From NCBI RefSeq assembly GCF_965204935.1, contig NZ_CBDBFO010000002.1: a DNA stretch of 64,000 nt. One strand, written 5' to 3'. The stretch is from Hoeflea_A sp965204935. Its GTDB lineage: Bacteria; Pseudomonadota; Alphaproteobacteria; Rhizobiales; Rhizobiaceae. Under the pieces are notes generated by a model that searched no databases, was not told where the DNA came from, and saw only the letters and a program-made list of their open reading frames with translations. This document shows positions 36,261-45,749 of this stretch, piece after piece; position 1 is the stretch's first letter, and each line of letters starts with the position of its first letter. A program made the translations under genes and the position numbers.

Positions 36261-37112
36261 GTGACAGCGAAGCACAAGGTCGTTTTTGCAGGTCTGGCGC
36301 GCGACTGCGCACATGCGCTGCCCCAGATTTTTCAATCCCTGGAGGATTTCGGCCAGAGCCTGGACGATTGGGGCTACGTATTCCTGGAAAACAATTCGGT
36401 CGACGCCAGCTTTGATTTGCTCGAGCGGTTCAACCGGCGCCATAACCGGGGCGTGGTACGCTCCTACGGCGATCTGCAGTCTGAAATCAAGATACGCACA
36501 GAGCGGCTTGCCATGCTGCGGAACCAGTGTGTGGAGGAAATACAAGCGAGTGAAAGGCTCTGCAACTTCGACTTTCTTGTCATCCTCGATCTTGATTCCG
36601 TCAATGAACGGCTCGACAAGGCACGCATCCTTGAGTTGATGGAATTGAGCGATCCGGATTGGACAGCGGTCTTTGCCAACCAGAGTGAACGCTACTACGA
36701 CATTTGGGCGTTAAGGCACCCGACATGGTCCCCGGATGACTGCTGGAGGAGAGTGAGAGAGCGGCCTGATGGCATGTCCAAGGAGGATGCTGTTCAGGAG
36801 TTTGTCGTCAAGCGGCGCGAGAGGCTTGATCCAAGCCGCGGTTTCATTGAGGTCGACAGTGCGTTCGGTGGTCTTGGCGTCTATCGCCTGAAAGCGCTTG
36901 ACGGTTGCCGCTATGTTGGGCTTGCAGAGGATGGCGAGGAAGTCTGCGAACACGTCGCTTTCCACGAATGCCTCAAGGCCCGGGGCGGTCACCTCTACAT
37001 CGATGCGAGACTGATCAACGGGCGTGGCAACACCCCGCACAATGCCGGTATGAGTTTGAAGACGAAATTGCTCCGTAAAATCAACAAGCAAAGGGAGCAG
37101 TGGCGAAGCTGA
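36261..37112 (+). CDS. Putative glycosyltransferase (GT-A-like), function unknown
   Basis: 283 residues from GTG 36261 (TTG/ATG-like upstream starts are weak). KVVFAGLARDCAHALPQIFQ, then DDWGYVFLENNSVDASFDLL, then FDFLVILDLDSVNERLD with a D-x-D-like motif, and FIEVDSAFGGLGVYRLKALD. The arrangement recalls nucleotide-sugar transferases of the Anp1/GT62-like kind. There is no membrane segment. It converges on the DUF502 gene with a 6-bp gap. A sugar or polysaccharide role is inference only. Confidence 0.5.
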   Translation: MTAKHKVVFAGLARDCAHALPQIFQSLEDFGQSLDDWGYVFLENNSVDASFDLLERFNRRHNRGVVRSYGDLQSEIKIRTERLAMLRNQCVEEIQASERLCNFDFLVILDLDSVNERLDKARILELMELSDPDWTAVFANQSERYYDIWALRHPTWSPDDCWRRVRERPDGMSKEDAVQEFVVKRRERLDPSRGFIEVDSAFGGLGVYRLKALDGCRYVGLAEDGEEVCEHVAFHECLKARGGHLYIDARLINGRGNTPHNAGMSLKTKLLRKINKQREQWRS

Positions 37113-37118
37113 TCGTAC

Positions 37119-37835
37119 CTATTCGGCAGCCGTCTGGTTGTCTCGCCTTTCCTGCTCTTCCAGCGCTTCCTTTGCCAATTGTTCTGTCCTGGCATGGTAT
37201 TCCGGCGCCACCAATCCCGCCGAAATGACCATCTTGGCGGCTTCCTCGACTGTCATATCCAGAATGATGATGTCTTTGCTGGGAACGAAAAGCAGGAAAC
37301 CCGACGTGGGGTTCGGTGTTGTCGGCAGGAAAACCGACATCGTTTCCTCGCCGGCATCGTGAAGCCTGGCGTCCACTTCGCCCTTGGTTTCCGTCGCCAG
37401 GAAGACGATCGACCAGATGCCTCTCCTTGGATATTCGATCAGCCCTGCCCGGTTGAAGGAATTGTTCTGCTCCGCAAGCACGGTCTGGAAAATCTGTTTC
37501 AGGCCCTTGTAGACGCCGCGTATGAGCGGCATGCGGTTCAGGACCGACTCGCCGTAGGCGATAATCGTGCGGCCGATGAGGTTGGCAGTCAGAAAACCGA
37601 CCAGGGTGATGAACACCAGGGCCGTCAGGAGACCAAATCCCGGTATTGAAAACGGCAGATAATTGTCCGGATTGTAGACGGCGGGCAGATACGGCTTCAC
37701 CCAGCCGTCGACCCACATGATAAAAGACCATGTCAGATAGGCCGTGATCGCCAACGGAGCGCAAATGATCAACCCTGTCAGGAAGTAGTTCCTGATCCGT
37801 GTCGAAGCTGACAGGCGGGTTTGTTTTTCAGGCAT
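37119..37835 (-). CDS. DUF502-family inner-membrane protein
   Basis: 238 residues with two N-terminal membrane helices (NYFLTGLIICAPLAITAYLT and FGLLTALVFITLVGFLTANL). Then the family signature RMPLIRGVYKGLKQIFQTVL and FLPTTPNPTSGFLLFVPSKD, with a charged C-terminal tail. It is common next to recG and glmS in Hyphomicrobiales. Function unknown; a role at the envelope is inferred from topology only. Confidence 0.85.
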   Translation of the reverse strand: MPEKQTRLSASTRIRNYFLTGLIICAPLAITAYLTWSFIMWVDGWVKPYLPAVYNPDNYLPFSIPGFGLLTALVFITLVGFLTANLIGRTIIAYGESVLNRMPLIRGVYKGLKQIFQTVLAEQNNSFNRAGLIEYPRRGIWSIVFLATETKGEVDARLHDAGEETMSVFLPTTPNPTSGFLLFVPSKDIIILDMTVEEAAKMVISAGLVAPEYHARTEQLAKEALEEQERRDNQTAAE

Positions 37836-37971
37836 GCACCAGGCCGCAACGGGAAGCAGACATTTCGCGAAACAATATAGGGAGATCTGCGGCAGGCAAC
37901 AAGCGTCGATGCCGGCGGGTATCGACGTGGTTAACGTAACAAATTGTAATAGTTTGTTTTTTCGTGCCCGC

Positions 37972-39798
37972 CTATTCCACCGTCACCGATTTGGCCAGAT
38001 TGCGCGGTTGGTCGACATCGGTTCCCATGAAGACAGCCGTATGGTAGGCGATCAACTGGATCGGCAGTGTGAAAATCAGCGGCATCATCAACTCGTCGAC
38101 GTCCGGCAGCGTGATTGTTGCAAGCGTATCGAGTGTCGACGCGGCTGCACCCTTTTCATCGGTGACGAAGATGATGCGGCCACCACGGGCCGCCACTTCC
38201 TGCATGTTTGAGATGGTCTTCTCGAAATGGCGGTCATACGGGGCAATGACGATGACCGGCATGTTCTCGTCGATCAGGGCGATAGGTCCGTGCTTCAGTT
38301 CTCCCGCGGCATATCCTTCCGCATGGATGTAGGAGATTTCCTTGAGCTTGAGCGCGCCTTCCATCGCCAGAGTGAAGTTCGTGCCACGCCCGAGATAAAG
38401 CACATTCTTGTGCCGGCTGAGTTCCCGAGACAGGTTTTCCATTTGTGGCTGAATGGTGTTGAGAACCGATGATGCAATCCGCGGCGCTTCGGAAAGCGCG
38501 CGTACCATGCTGGCCTCTTCATCGGCGATGAGCGTGCCGCGCGCACGACCGGCCGCGATGGCCAGGGCAGCAAATGTGGCAAGCTGACAGGTGAAGGCCT
38601 TGGTGGAAGCGACGCCGATTTCCGGACCGGCGAGCGTCGGGAAGACGACATCCGATTCGCGGGCAATCGTCGATTCACTGACATTGACGATAGCGCCAAT
38701 CTTCAGTCCATGTTCCTTGCAGTAACGCAGCGAAGCCAGCGTATCGGCGGTTTCGCCGGACTGTGAAACAAACAGCGCCGCCTGATTGCCCGGCAGGGGC
38801 ATCTCGCGGTAGCGGAACTCCGAGGCCACGTCGATCTCGACCGGCAGCCGGGCATAGCGCTCGAACCAGTACTTGCCGATCTGCCCGGCGTAAAACGCTG
38901 TGCCGCAGGCGGCGATCTTGATGCCGTCAATCGCCGAAAAGTCGATATCGGGCGCTATGTTGCGCACTTTTCCTGCGGTGAAGTCCACGTAGTGCGCCAG
39001 TGTGTGCGAAACGACTTCCGGCTGTTCGTAGATTTCCTTTTCCATGAAATGGCGGTGGTTGCCCTTTTCCACCTGGGCATAGGCGGTGGAAGCCCTGGAG
39101 CGGGGACGTTCCACGGTGTTGCCGCTGGCATCGAAAATCTCAACACCATGTTTCCCGACCACTGCCCAGTCGCCATCCTCAAGATAGGTGATGTCGTCGG
39201 TGAAGGGAGAAAGCGCGATGGCGTCCGAGCCGAGATACATCTCGCCGTCGCCGTGGCCGACCGCAAGTGGCGGGCCGTTGCGCGCGCCCATGATCTTGCC
39301 ATCCTCGCTATCGAAAATCACGGCCAGCGCGTAAGCCCCCTTGATAAGACCCAATGTCGCCTGCATGGCTTCGCGGGGGGTTTTTCCGTTGCGGATCAGG
39401 CTGGCGAGCAGTTGCGCGACGACTTCCGTGTCCGTTTCCGTTGTGAATTGAGCGCCGCGCGCCGTCAGTTGCTGGCGGATTTCAGAAAAATTCTCGATGA
39501 TTCCGTTGTGAACGACCGCAACGCCCTCGCAGAAATGCGGATGGGCGTTCTGCTGGGTCGGCGCGCCGTGGGTCGCCCAGCGCGTATGACCGATACCGAC
39601 CTTGCCGTCCAATGGGTGGTGCGTAAGTTCGGTTTCAAGGTTGGCGAGCTTGCCTTCCGCCCTGCGGCGGTCAAGCTTACCTTCGCGCAGCGTCGCGACG
39701 CCGGCTGAATCGTATCCACGGTACTCCAGCCGCTTGAGCGCATCGACAAGCAAAGGCGCTACCGGCTGTTTGCCGATGATTCCAACGATTCCGCACAT
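37972..39798 (-). CDS. glmS: Glutamine-fructose-6-phosphate aminotransferase GlmS
   Basis: 608 residues. Cys2 of MCGIVGIIGKQPVAPLLVDA is the glutaminase nucleophile. GYDSAGVAT and GHTRWATHGAPTQQNAHPH belong to the amidotransferase domain. Two SIS domains follow (ACGTAFYAGQIGKYWFERYA; LFVSQSGETADTLASLRYC), and the end is NLAKSVTVE. It makes glucosamine-6-phosphate for peptidoglycan and lipid A. It lies 120 bp behind glmU in the same direction. No glmS ribozyme is expected or seen. Confidence 0.97.
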   Translation of the reverse strand: MCGIVGIIGKQPVAPLLVDALKRLEYRGYDSAGVATLREGKLDRRRAEGKLANLETELTHHPLDGKVGIGHTRWATHGAPTQQNAHPHFCEGVAVVHNGIIENFSEIRQQLTARGAQFTTETDTEVVAQLLASLIRNGKTPREAMQATLGLIKGAYALAVIFDSEDGKIMGARNGPPLAVGHGDGEMYLGSDAIALSPFTDDITYLEDGDWAVVGKHGVEIFDASGNTVERPRSRASTAYAQVEKGNHRHFMEKEIYEQPEVVSHTLAHYVDFTAGKVRNIAPDIDFSAIDGIKIAACGTAFYAGQIGKYWFERYARLPVEIDVASEFRYREMPLPGNQAALFVSQSGETADTLASLRYCKEHGLKIGAIVNVSESTIARESDVVFPTLAGPEIGVASTKAFTCQLATFAALAIAAGRARGTLIADEEASMVRALSEAPRIASSVLNTIQPQMENLSRELSRHKNVLYLGRGTNFTLAMEGALKLKEISYIHAEGYAAGELKHGPIALIDENMPVIVIAPYDRHFEKTISNMQEVAARGGRIIFVTDEKGAAASTLDTLATITLPDVDELMMPLIFTLPIQLIAYHTAVFMGTDVDQPRNLAKSVTVE

Positions 39799-39918
39799 GT
39801 GTAACCCCTCACAACAACGCCTTGATAGCCAATCGGCTCAACACTGCAAACGGCGCCGGCTTCACATTCAATTACATGGTAAAATTCGATTTTAGGAGAT
39901 CCGTGACGCAAAAACCAT

Positions 39919-41280
39919 CTATTGACCGGACTTCAGACGCCGCTCTTTATCGGCCTTGAGACGCTCGCGCAACTTCCTTGCAAATCCTTGTTTGTTTGCC
40001 TGTTGGGCGCGGCCAAACGCAAGCGCATCGTCAGGCACTTCGCGCGTTATGACACTACCGGAGGCGACATAGGAATCCGCGCCGATCGTTACCGGAGCAA
40101 CGAGCGATGAGTTTGAACCGATAAACGCGCCCTCCCCGACCGTCGTCTTGTGCTTGTTGAAACCGTCATAGTTGCAGGTAATCGTGCCGGCGCCGATATT
40201 GGCATTTGCGCCGATCTCCGCATCGCCCACATAGGCCAGATGGTTGACCTTCGCGCCGGTGCCGATCGCGGCATTCTTGACCTCTACAAAATTACCGACC
40301 TTGGCGCCGGGTTCGAGCGCCGCGCCCGGCCGCAGCCGCGCAAACGGCCCGACAGAACATCCGCTCTCAACCGTCGCGCCCTCCAGGTGACTAAAGGCAT
40401 GGATGGTCGCGCCGCTTCGTATGGTAACGCCCGGTCCGATGACCACATTCGGCTCGACGACCGCGTCGGCCTCAATCAGCGTATCGTGGCTGAGGAACAC
40501 CGTTTCCGGTGCCCGCAATGTCACACCAGCCATCATCATCTCATGGCGTTTCTGTGCCTGCCAGATGGCCTCGACCCGGGCAAGGCCGGCCCGTGTATCG
40601 ACGCCGAGAATCTCATCGGCGCTGGCCTCGATCGCCGTTACCGAACCGCCCTGCTCGCGCGCCAGGCCGACAATGTCGGTGAGATAATATTCCCCTTTGG
40701 CATTGTCATTGCCGATGGCGTTGAGGAGATCGAGCGCCTTGTCGCCGGCAATCGCCATCATGCCGCCGTTGCAGAACGTGATGGCGCGTTCCGCCTCGGA
40801 CGCGTCACGGTGTTCGCGGATGGCGACAAGTTCGCCGTTTTCTTCGATGAGACGGCCGTAACCGTGCGGATTTTCCGTGCGAAATCCGATGACAACGACA
40901 TCCGTGCCCGCTGCCAGCGACGCCCGCGCATTCGCCAGGGTGGATGGCGTGATCAGCGGTGTATCACCGAAGATCACCAGGACGTCGTCGTAACCCTTTG
41001 CGATGGCGTCGCGCGCGGCGAGGACCGCGTGTGCGGTGCCCAGACGTTCGGTCTGTTCGAACGTCGAGACGGGAAGACCGGTATCGGCCGCCGTCCTGAC
41101 CGTTTCGGCATCGCGGCCCACTACCAGCGCAACAGCGTCGACTTCCGCCGACTGCGCGGCCCTGACCACATGCGCAATCATCGGCAGACTGCCCACCGCA
41201 TGCAGAACCTTGGACTTGGCGGATTTCATCCGAGTGCCCTCGCCTGCCGCGAGCACAACCGCCAGACAACTGCGCGCCAT
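39919..41280 (-). CDS. glmU: Bifunctional GlcNAc-1-P uridyltransferase/GlcN-1-P acetyltransferase GlmU
   Basis: 453 residues. The N-terminal pyrophosphorylase has LAAGEGTRMKSAKSKVLHAV and VIFGDTPLITPSTL. From about residue 250 a left-handed beta helix of hexapeptide repeats follows (PNVVIGPGVTIRSGATIHAF; GPFARLRPGAALEPGAKVGN). The acetyltransferase end has FIGSNSSLVAPVTIGADSYV. It makes UDP-GlcNAc, directly after GlmS in the pathway. Confidence 0.97.
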   Translation of the reverse strand: MARSCLAVVLAAGEGTRMKSAKSKVLHAVGSLPMIAHVVRAAQSAEVDAVALVVGRDAETVRTAADTGLPVSTFEQTERLGTAHAVLAARDAIAKGYDDVLVIFGDTPLITPSTLANARASLAAGTDVVVIGFRTENPHGYGRLIEENGELVAIREHRDASEAERAITFCNGGMMAIAGDKALDLLNAIGNDNAKGEYYLTDIVGLAREQGGSVTAIEASADEILGVDTRAGLARVEAIWQAQKRHEMMMAGVTLRAPETVFLSHDTLIEADAVVEPNVVIGPGVTIRSGATIHAFSHLEGATVESGCSVGPFARLRPGAALEPGAKVGNFVEVKNAAIGTGAKVNHLAYVGDAEIGANANIGAGTITCNYDGFNKHKTTVGEGAFIGSNSSLVAPVTIGADSYVASGSVITREVPDDALAFGRAQQANKQGFARKLRERLKADKERRLKSGQ

Positions 41281-41377
41281 AGCTTTCTCCGTTTTCGGTT
41301 CTTTTGTCGCCGCAAATCCTATACAGGACGTCTAAAGAATTTGTTCTTGTTGCGAAAGCCCGGTTCGTCCCGATCTG

Positions 41378-42310
41378 ATGACATCCTCCGAACAGCCCGG
41401 CGGCCCACCATCCGTGCGCATGCCGATTGCCTATGCCGTGATGCTGGTTACGCCTTTGCTGTTTGCCAGCAATGGCGTGATCGGGCGCGTCACCGTTGCC
41501 GAGGTATCGCCCTTTACACTGGCGTTCCTGCGTTGGGGGGCCTGCGCGCTGATCCTGCTGCCATTTGTTCTGCGATCCGGCCGTGAATGTCTCGACCTAG
41601 TCAGGGAACGGCCCGGAACCCTTTTGGCGCTCGGGTTCCTGGGAATGTGGCTTTCCGGCGCGGGTTTTTATGTGTCGCTGCAGTTCACGACGGCGACCAA
41701 TGCGACGATGATTTATACAACGTCGCCGCTCTTTATCATTCTGCTCGAACGAATCCTGTTTGCGCGGGCGATACGCAGTCGCGAGGTGGCGGGAATCATC
41801 GTTTCCTTCGCTGGCGTTGCGGCGATCCTCATCCAGGGCAGTCTGTTGACCTTTGTTACCGGTGCGTTGAACCCGGGTGATATCGGTGTGGTCATTGCTG
41901 CAGCATCCTGGGCCGCCTATTCCATCATCTTCAGGGGGCCGCGTCTGTCACGGCTGCCGATCATGGCGCTTTTCGGCCTTGTCTGCGCTGCGGGCGCTGT
42001 GCTGCTCTTTCCGTTCGCGGCATACGAGTATTATTCCGGCGCGCGCATGCCGTCTTCCGCCGCTGCGTGGCAAGGCATTGCCGGCATCATCATATTTTCT
42101 TCGCTGTTCGCCTTTTCCGGGTTCCAGTTCGGCCTGCGCATGATGGGCGCTTCGATAACCGGCATATTCATGTATCTCATGCCGGTCTACGGTGTAGTTC
42201 TCGCCTATGTGTTTCTCGGTGAACGAATGCAGCTACATCACGTCGTGGGCATCGTGCTGGTTCTGGGCGGCGTGTTGCTGGCGACAATCCCGTCGCGAAA
42301 ATCCGGTTGA
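41378..42310 (+). CDS. DMT-family (EamA) transporter
   Basis: 310 residues in ten predicted membrane helices forming two EamA repeats: LVTPLLFASNGVIGRVTVAE ... FLRWGACALILLPFVLRSG, and FGLRMMGASITGIFMYLMPV followed by YGVVLAYVFLGE. Members usually export amino acids or other metabolites. Substrate unknown. It is divergent from glmU, and its stop is 2 bp from the convergent ccdA stop. Confidence 0.85.
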   Translation: MTSSEQPGGPPSVRMPIAYAVMLVTPLLFASNGVIGRVTVAEVSPFTLAFLRWGACALILLPFVLRSGRECLDLVRERPGTLLALGFLGMWLSGAGFYVSLQFTTATNATMIYTTSPLFIILLERILFARAIRSREVAGIIVSFAGVAAILIQGSLLTFVTGALNPGDIGVVIAAASWAAYSIIFRGPRLSRLPIMALFGLVCAAGAVLLFPFAAYEYYSGARMPSSAAAWQGIAGIIIFSSLFAFSGFQFGLRMMGASITGIFMYLMPVYGVVLAYVFLGERMQLHHVVGIVLVLGGVLLATIPSRKSG

Positions 42311-42312
42311 GG

Positions 42313-43056
42313 CTAGCCGATCGTTGCAAACACCGGGAAGGTCTCGAGCAGCCAGAAAGCCATTGTTTGCATGCCACCGGTCAGGAACAGGACGCCGGTC
42401 AGCACGAGCAGCCCGCCCATGGCTTTTTCCACCGTGCCGAGATGACGGCGGAACCGGGTAAGAAAGCGCATGAACATGCCGGAAAATCCGGCGGCGATCC
42501 AGAACGGTACCGCTAGGCCGAGAGAATAGGCGGCAAGAAGAAATGCGCCCTCTCCCACGGTCTCGCGCGAACCTGCGACACCAAGGATCGCGCCGAGTAC
42601 CGGTCCGATGCACGGGGTCCAGCCGAATGCGAATGCAAGACCCATAATGTAGGCGCCGGTGATGGTCGCGGGCGTTCCACCACCCTGGAACCTTGCCTCG
42701 CGCGCCAGGATCCCGATCCGGAAGAGACCGAGGAAATGAAGCCCCATAATGATGATCACGATGCCCGCAATCTGCGCCAGAACATCGATGTGGGTTCGCA
42801 GCATGCCGCCAATGCTCGATGCGCCCGCACCCAATGCGATAAACACCGTGGAAAACCCGAGCGTGAAGAACAGGGAGGCGAACATGATCGAACGCCGTGC
42901 GCCATTGTCGCTTTCCTGGCCGGTCTGGAAATCCTCGACACTGACCCCGGCCATGTAACAAAGATAAGGTGGCACGAGCGGCAATACGCAAGGCGACAGG
43001 AAGGACAGTCCGCCGGCAAAAATAGCAACCAGGATTGAGATATCCGCGATGTTCAA
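42313..43056 (-). CDS. ccdA: CcdA-type cytochrome c biogenesis/thiol-disulfide transmembrane protein
   Basis: 247 residues, six membrane helices. Cys in LSFLSPCVLPLVPPYLCYMA and in AFGWTPCIGPVLGAILGV are the redox pair in helices 1 and 4 that carry electrons from cytoplasmic thioredoxin to periplasmic thiol proteins. A typical short CcdA without the DsbD periplasmic domains. Confidence 0.92.
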   Translation of the reverse strand: MNIADISILVAIFAGGLSFLSPCVLPLVPPYLCYMAGVSVEDFQTGQESDNGARRSIMFASLFFTLGFSTVFIALGAGASSIGGMLRTHIDVLAQIAGIVIIIMGLHFLGLFRIGILAREARFQGGGTPATITGAYIMGLAFAFGWTPCIGPVLGAILGVAGSRETVGEGAFLLAAYSLGLAVPFWIAAGFSGMFMRFLTRFRRHLGTVEKAMGGLLVLTGVLFLTGGMQTMAFWLLETFPVFATIG

Positions 43057-43241
43057 ATGACTCGTCCGATTTGTCTTATGGCCTTCTAATAGGCCGCATG
43101 ACGATCACACGCCAGTCACCTTTTTGCGTGGTGAAATGAATTTCCCAAAAGAAACAGAATCATGTCATTTTGCAGTTGACCCGGTCAGACGGCATGCATA
43201 TGTTCCGCGCAATTCTTGAGAGCGGCCGTCGGGCCCTTCGG

Positions 43242-43317
43242 GAGCCGATAGCTCAGCTGGTAGAGCAACTGACTTTTAATCAGTAGGTCCAGGGTTCGAA
43301 TCCCTGTCGGCTCACCA
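43242..43317 (+). tRNA. tRNA-Lys (anticodon TTT)
   Basis: Acceptor stem GAGCCGA (43242-43248) pairs with TCGGCTC (43307-43313). D-loop: GCTCAGCTGGTAGAGC. The anticodon stem ACTGA/TCAGT encloses loop CTTTTAA with TTT at 43275-43277. T-arm: CAGGGTTCGAATCCCTG. The CCA end is encoded (43315-43317). Confidence 0.97.
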
Positions 43318-43423
43318 AATCTCAGGACGCCGATTCCAATCAAATCGACCCGGATTTATGCAAGAATTTTCTTGCTTCACACAAGCTCGCCATCCGCCAA
43401 TCATTCAGGGCCCGAGAGCAACC

Positions 43424-43816
43424 TCATTCCACGCGCATCCAGTCCTGCGAGCGGCAGATCGGTCCCTTGCATCCGGAGACGACGAGCTTGCCGCCCTCCA
43501 GCGACAATTTGCCGTTGGCCGTGATGTTGGCGGCCGGTGACCAGACCTTGCCGCCGTCCCATTTGCCGGCGCCGTCAGGTTTCATGTCCCAAATCATCTG
43601 CTTGCCGTCATACTTGTAACCGGACACTGCCTTGCCGTCGGAACCGAAGGCCCCGGCGATCGTGCCGCAGAGGCTGGATCCGCAGGGTTCGATCTTTACC
43701 TGAAGATATCCGCCGTCAGGCGCTGACTGCGTGCGCCAAAGACCTGTGGCGTCGGATGCATGGGCGGCGGATACGGTCAGGACTAAACCGACTGCGGCGA
43801 TAACAATCTTCTTCAT
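43424..43816 (-). CDS. DUF2147-family secreted protein
   Basis: 130 residues from ATG 43816 (MMKKIVIAAVGLVLTVSAAH, signal peptide with cleavage near AHA). Mature GLWRTQSAPDGGYLQVKIEP, CGSSLCGTIAG and NGKLSLEGGKLVVSGCKGPI match DUF2147, small periplasmic proteins of unknown function with conserved Cys pairs. Frames from 43867 are too long at the N-terminus. Confidence 0.8.
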   Translation of the reverse strand: MKKIVIAAVGLVLTVSAAHASDATGLWRTQSAPDGGYLQVKIEPCGSSLCGTIAGAFGSDGKAVSGYKYDGKQMIWDMKPDGAGKWDGGKVWSPAANITANGKLSLEGGKLVVSGCKGPICRSQDWMRVE

Positions 43817-44020
43817 CATCTGAACCTTCGACCTTGTGCTTTCTTGTTTCTCGTTCCTAGCAAGCAAATGTGCCAGCTTTATTTGCCATTATCGATTGCA
43901 TCTGGAAATAATTCGCTCCGATAGTTGTCCCAAATCAATGAAAGCTGCTAGCGTTGCCTAATTATTATGCAAGCGCTCATACCGCGCCTATACGATTTGC
44001 AACATATTTCAGGAACTATA

Positions 44021-44740
44021 ATGGCAACGGATACTATTGGTGATGACGTCGGCTCTTTGCCGGACATATTTCTGACAACGGACGATAGCAGCCCCTGGCG
44101 CAAACGTTTCGACCATATACATATGGCCCTCAGGCAGCGAATTACCACGCTTCAGTACGAGCCGGGCATGCGACTTGACGTGGATCGGCTGAGCGAAGAA
44201 TTCGGCGTCAGCCGTACGCCGGTTCGAAATGTTCTGCAACGCATGGATCAGGAAGGCCTGGTGATCACCCGGCATGGCGTGGGCACGATTGTCGCCCCGA
44301 TCGAGCTGGAGGTTGCCCGGCATGCCGTCCAACTGCGGGTTGAACTGGCAGCGCTGATCGGCGTTCTCGATCCGAACCCGATCAACGAGCCGATCATTTC
44401 CGCAATCAGGCACGCACGCACCACCTATGGCCAGATCATGGATGAGGAAGATCCGGCATTCTTTGCCAATGCGGATATGGAGCTCCATGCGGCGGTGTGC
44501 CGCATCATCGGCAATCCGCTGCTGTTTCGCACCTATGATGAACTGTACTTCCGGACGGCCCGACTGTGGTTTCACTATCTTCCCAGCAGGGACAGGGCCG
44601 AAGAGGTCGGGATCTTTCTGAATGATATCGACCTCATCGTGGCGGCCGCGGAACATCGCGATGCAAAAGGCGTCGGCTTTGCATCACGCAACGCGATATA
44701 CAACGCCTTCGCGCGCCTCGATCAGTTCATCAGGTCTTAG
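44021..44740 (+). CDS. GntR-family transcriptional regulator (FCD/FadR type)
   Basis: 239 residues from ATG 44021 (a start at 43967 adds 18 unconvincing residues). The N-terminal winged helix has HMALRQRITTLQYEPGMRLD, then VDRLSEEFGVSRTPVRNVLQ and RMDQEGLVITRHGVGTIVAP. The all-helical FCD effector domain contains the metal/ligand residues in ADMELHAAVCRIIGNPLLFR and AAAEHRDAKGVGFASRNAI. Its stop overlaps the convergent XRE gene by 4 bp. The target operon is unknown; the desaturase cluster nearby is a candidate. Confidence 0.88.
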   Translation: MATDTIGDDVGSLPDIFLTTDDSSPWRKRFDHIHMALRQRITTLQYEPGMRLDVDRLSEEFGVSRTPVRNVLQRMDQEGLVITRHGVGTIVAPIELEVARHAVQLRVELAALIGVLDPNPINEPIISAIRHARTTYGQIMDEEDPAFFANADMELHAAVCRIIGNPLLFRTYDELYFRTARLWFHYLPSRDRAEEVGIFLNDIDLIVAAAEHRDAKGVGFASRNAIYNAFARLDQFIRS

Positions 44741-45606
44741 GAATCGTCCGACAAGGCGCCGGACAGTCCGACAATGAACTCTGACACACGGTCAGGGCCG
44801 TATCGGGCGATGCGGATGAGTTGGTCAAAGTGTCCGGCGAGCGCCCTGATGTGTTCGACCGAGTTGACGACCAGGTACATGTTGCCGAGATAGACGGCCG
44901 CCCGCAACGGGCCGAACAGCGTGTAGGGCGCGGCGTAGGTTTCTCTTCCGTCAAACAGAAACAGACGGAAGGTCGGATAAAGCTCGGTAATCAGCGCCAC
45001 CATGTGATCGAGCTGTTCGCGGCGAACGTCAACGGGAAGACCACGCCACACGCCCTGCCCCTTCGCAAACTCCTCCAGGCGCTGCAGCGGCATGCACACT
45101 TCCATGTCGGTTTCCGGCCGGCGTGAGTAGATGAGCTGATCCTTTGCAAGCTGGTCGCGCACCTCTCGATCATCGCGGTCATGGGTGTAGAATTCGAAAT
45201 TGCGAACGCTTTCCGTGCGCAGCAGGTCCGGCAAGGCACTGGGCACATAGCGGATCTTGTAACCCATGGCTTCGCGGTGCCATTCGGCGATCATGCGGCT
45301 GCCCGTGTCGTCCGTGACCCTTTCGACCTCGAGCATCGGTGCCTTCTCCTCGCCGAAGGTCTCGGCGGCTATCAGGCCCATCAGCCAGTCCAGGGACACG
45401 CCGCAGGTGCGCGAAATCGCACAAAGCGTCTCCGCCCTTGGCAACCGGGTCGAGCCCGGGGCGAGGAATTGGCTCAACGCCGACCGGTCGATACCGATGC
45501 TTCTGGCGAAGCGACTGAGGTTAAAGCCTTTTTGCGCAATTAACAGCGCCATGCGGTCGCGGAATACCTCGGCGACATCGCGTTTGTCTGTGTATTCTGT
45601 CTCCAT
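44737..45606 (-). CDS. XRE-family transcriptional regulator with C-terminal sensor domain
   Basis: 289 residues from ATG 45606 (ATG 45633 also possible). The N-terminal helix-turn-helix is RMALLIAQKGFNLSRFARSI, then GIDRSALSQFLAPGSTRLPR and TLCAISRTCGVSLDWLMGLI. The 200-residue C-terminal part is not a known enzyme domain to me. It lies head-to-head with the desaturase gene, with about 140 bp between starts, so it probably regulates that operon and itself. Confidence 0.8.
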   Translation of the reverse strand: METEYTDKRDVAEVFRDRMALLIAQKGFNLSRFARSIGIDRSALSQFLAPGSTRLPRAETLCAISRTCGVSLDWLMGLIAAETFGEEKAPMLEVERVTDDTGSRMIAEWHREAMGYKIRYVPSALPDLLRTESVRNFEFYTHDRDDREVRDQLAKDQLIYSRRPETDMEVCMPLQRLEEFAKGQGVWRGLPVDVRREQLDHMVALITELYPTFRLFLFDGRETYAAPYTLFGPLRAAVYLGNMYLVVNSVEHIRALAGHFDQLIRIARYGPDRVSEFIVGLSGALSDDS

Positions 45607-45749
45607 ATGTTGTGTAATATCATGATTATTCATCAATTTCCATTTTCCACACAATCAAAGTCGCATTCTCATTTTTATTCGCGCATTCCCACATTGTCCA
45701 TGGTGCTTCGATGTGATCATTATCGGTCCGTGTTTATGGGGACAAAGGA

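Noticed and set aside
37836..37971. glmS ribozyme or other riboswitch near glmS
   Set aside because: The region is downstream of glmS, and the 120-bp gap upstream (39799-39918) shows no ribozyme-like core; the class is known from Firmicutes.
40150..41586. 478-codon open frame on the plus strand
   Set aside because: It is a GC-driven shadow of glmU, with no family motifs and no ribosome site.
43242..43317. tRNA-Lys as an integration site for a genomic island
   Set aside because: No integrase gene lies beside it and no repeated 3' tRNA fragment was seen in the window.
45607..45749. XRE operator formed by TTGTGT ... ACACAA between the divergent genes
   Set aside because: The two half-sites are far apart and part of an AT-rich stretch; too weak to call without comparison to relatives.
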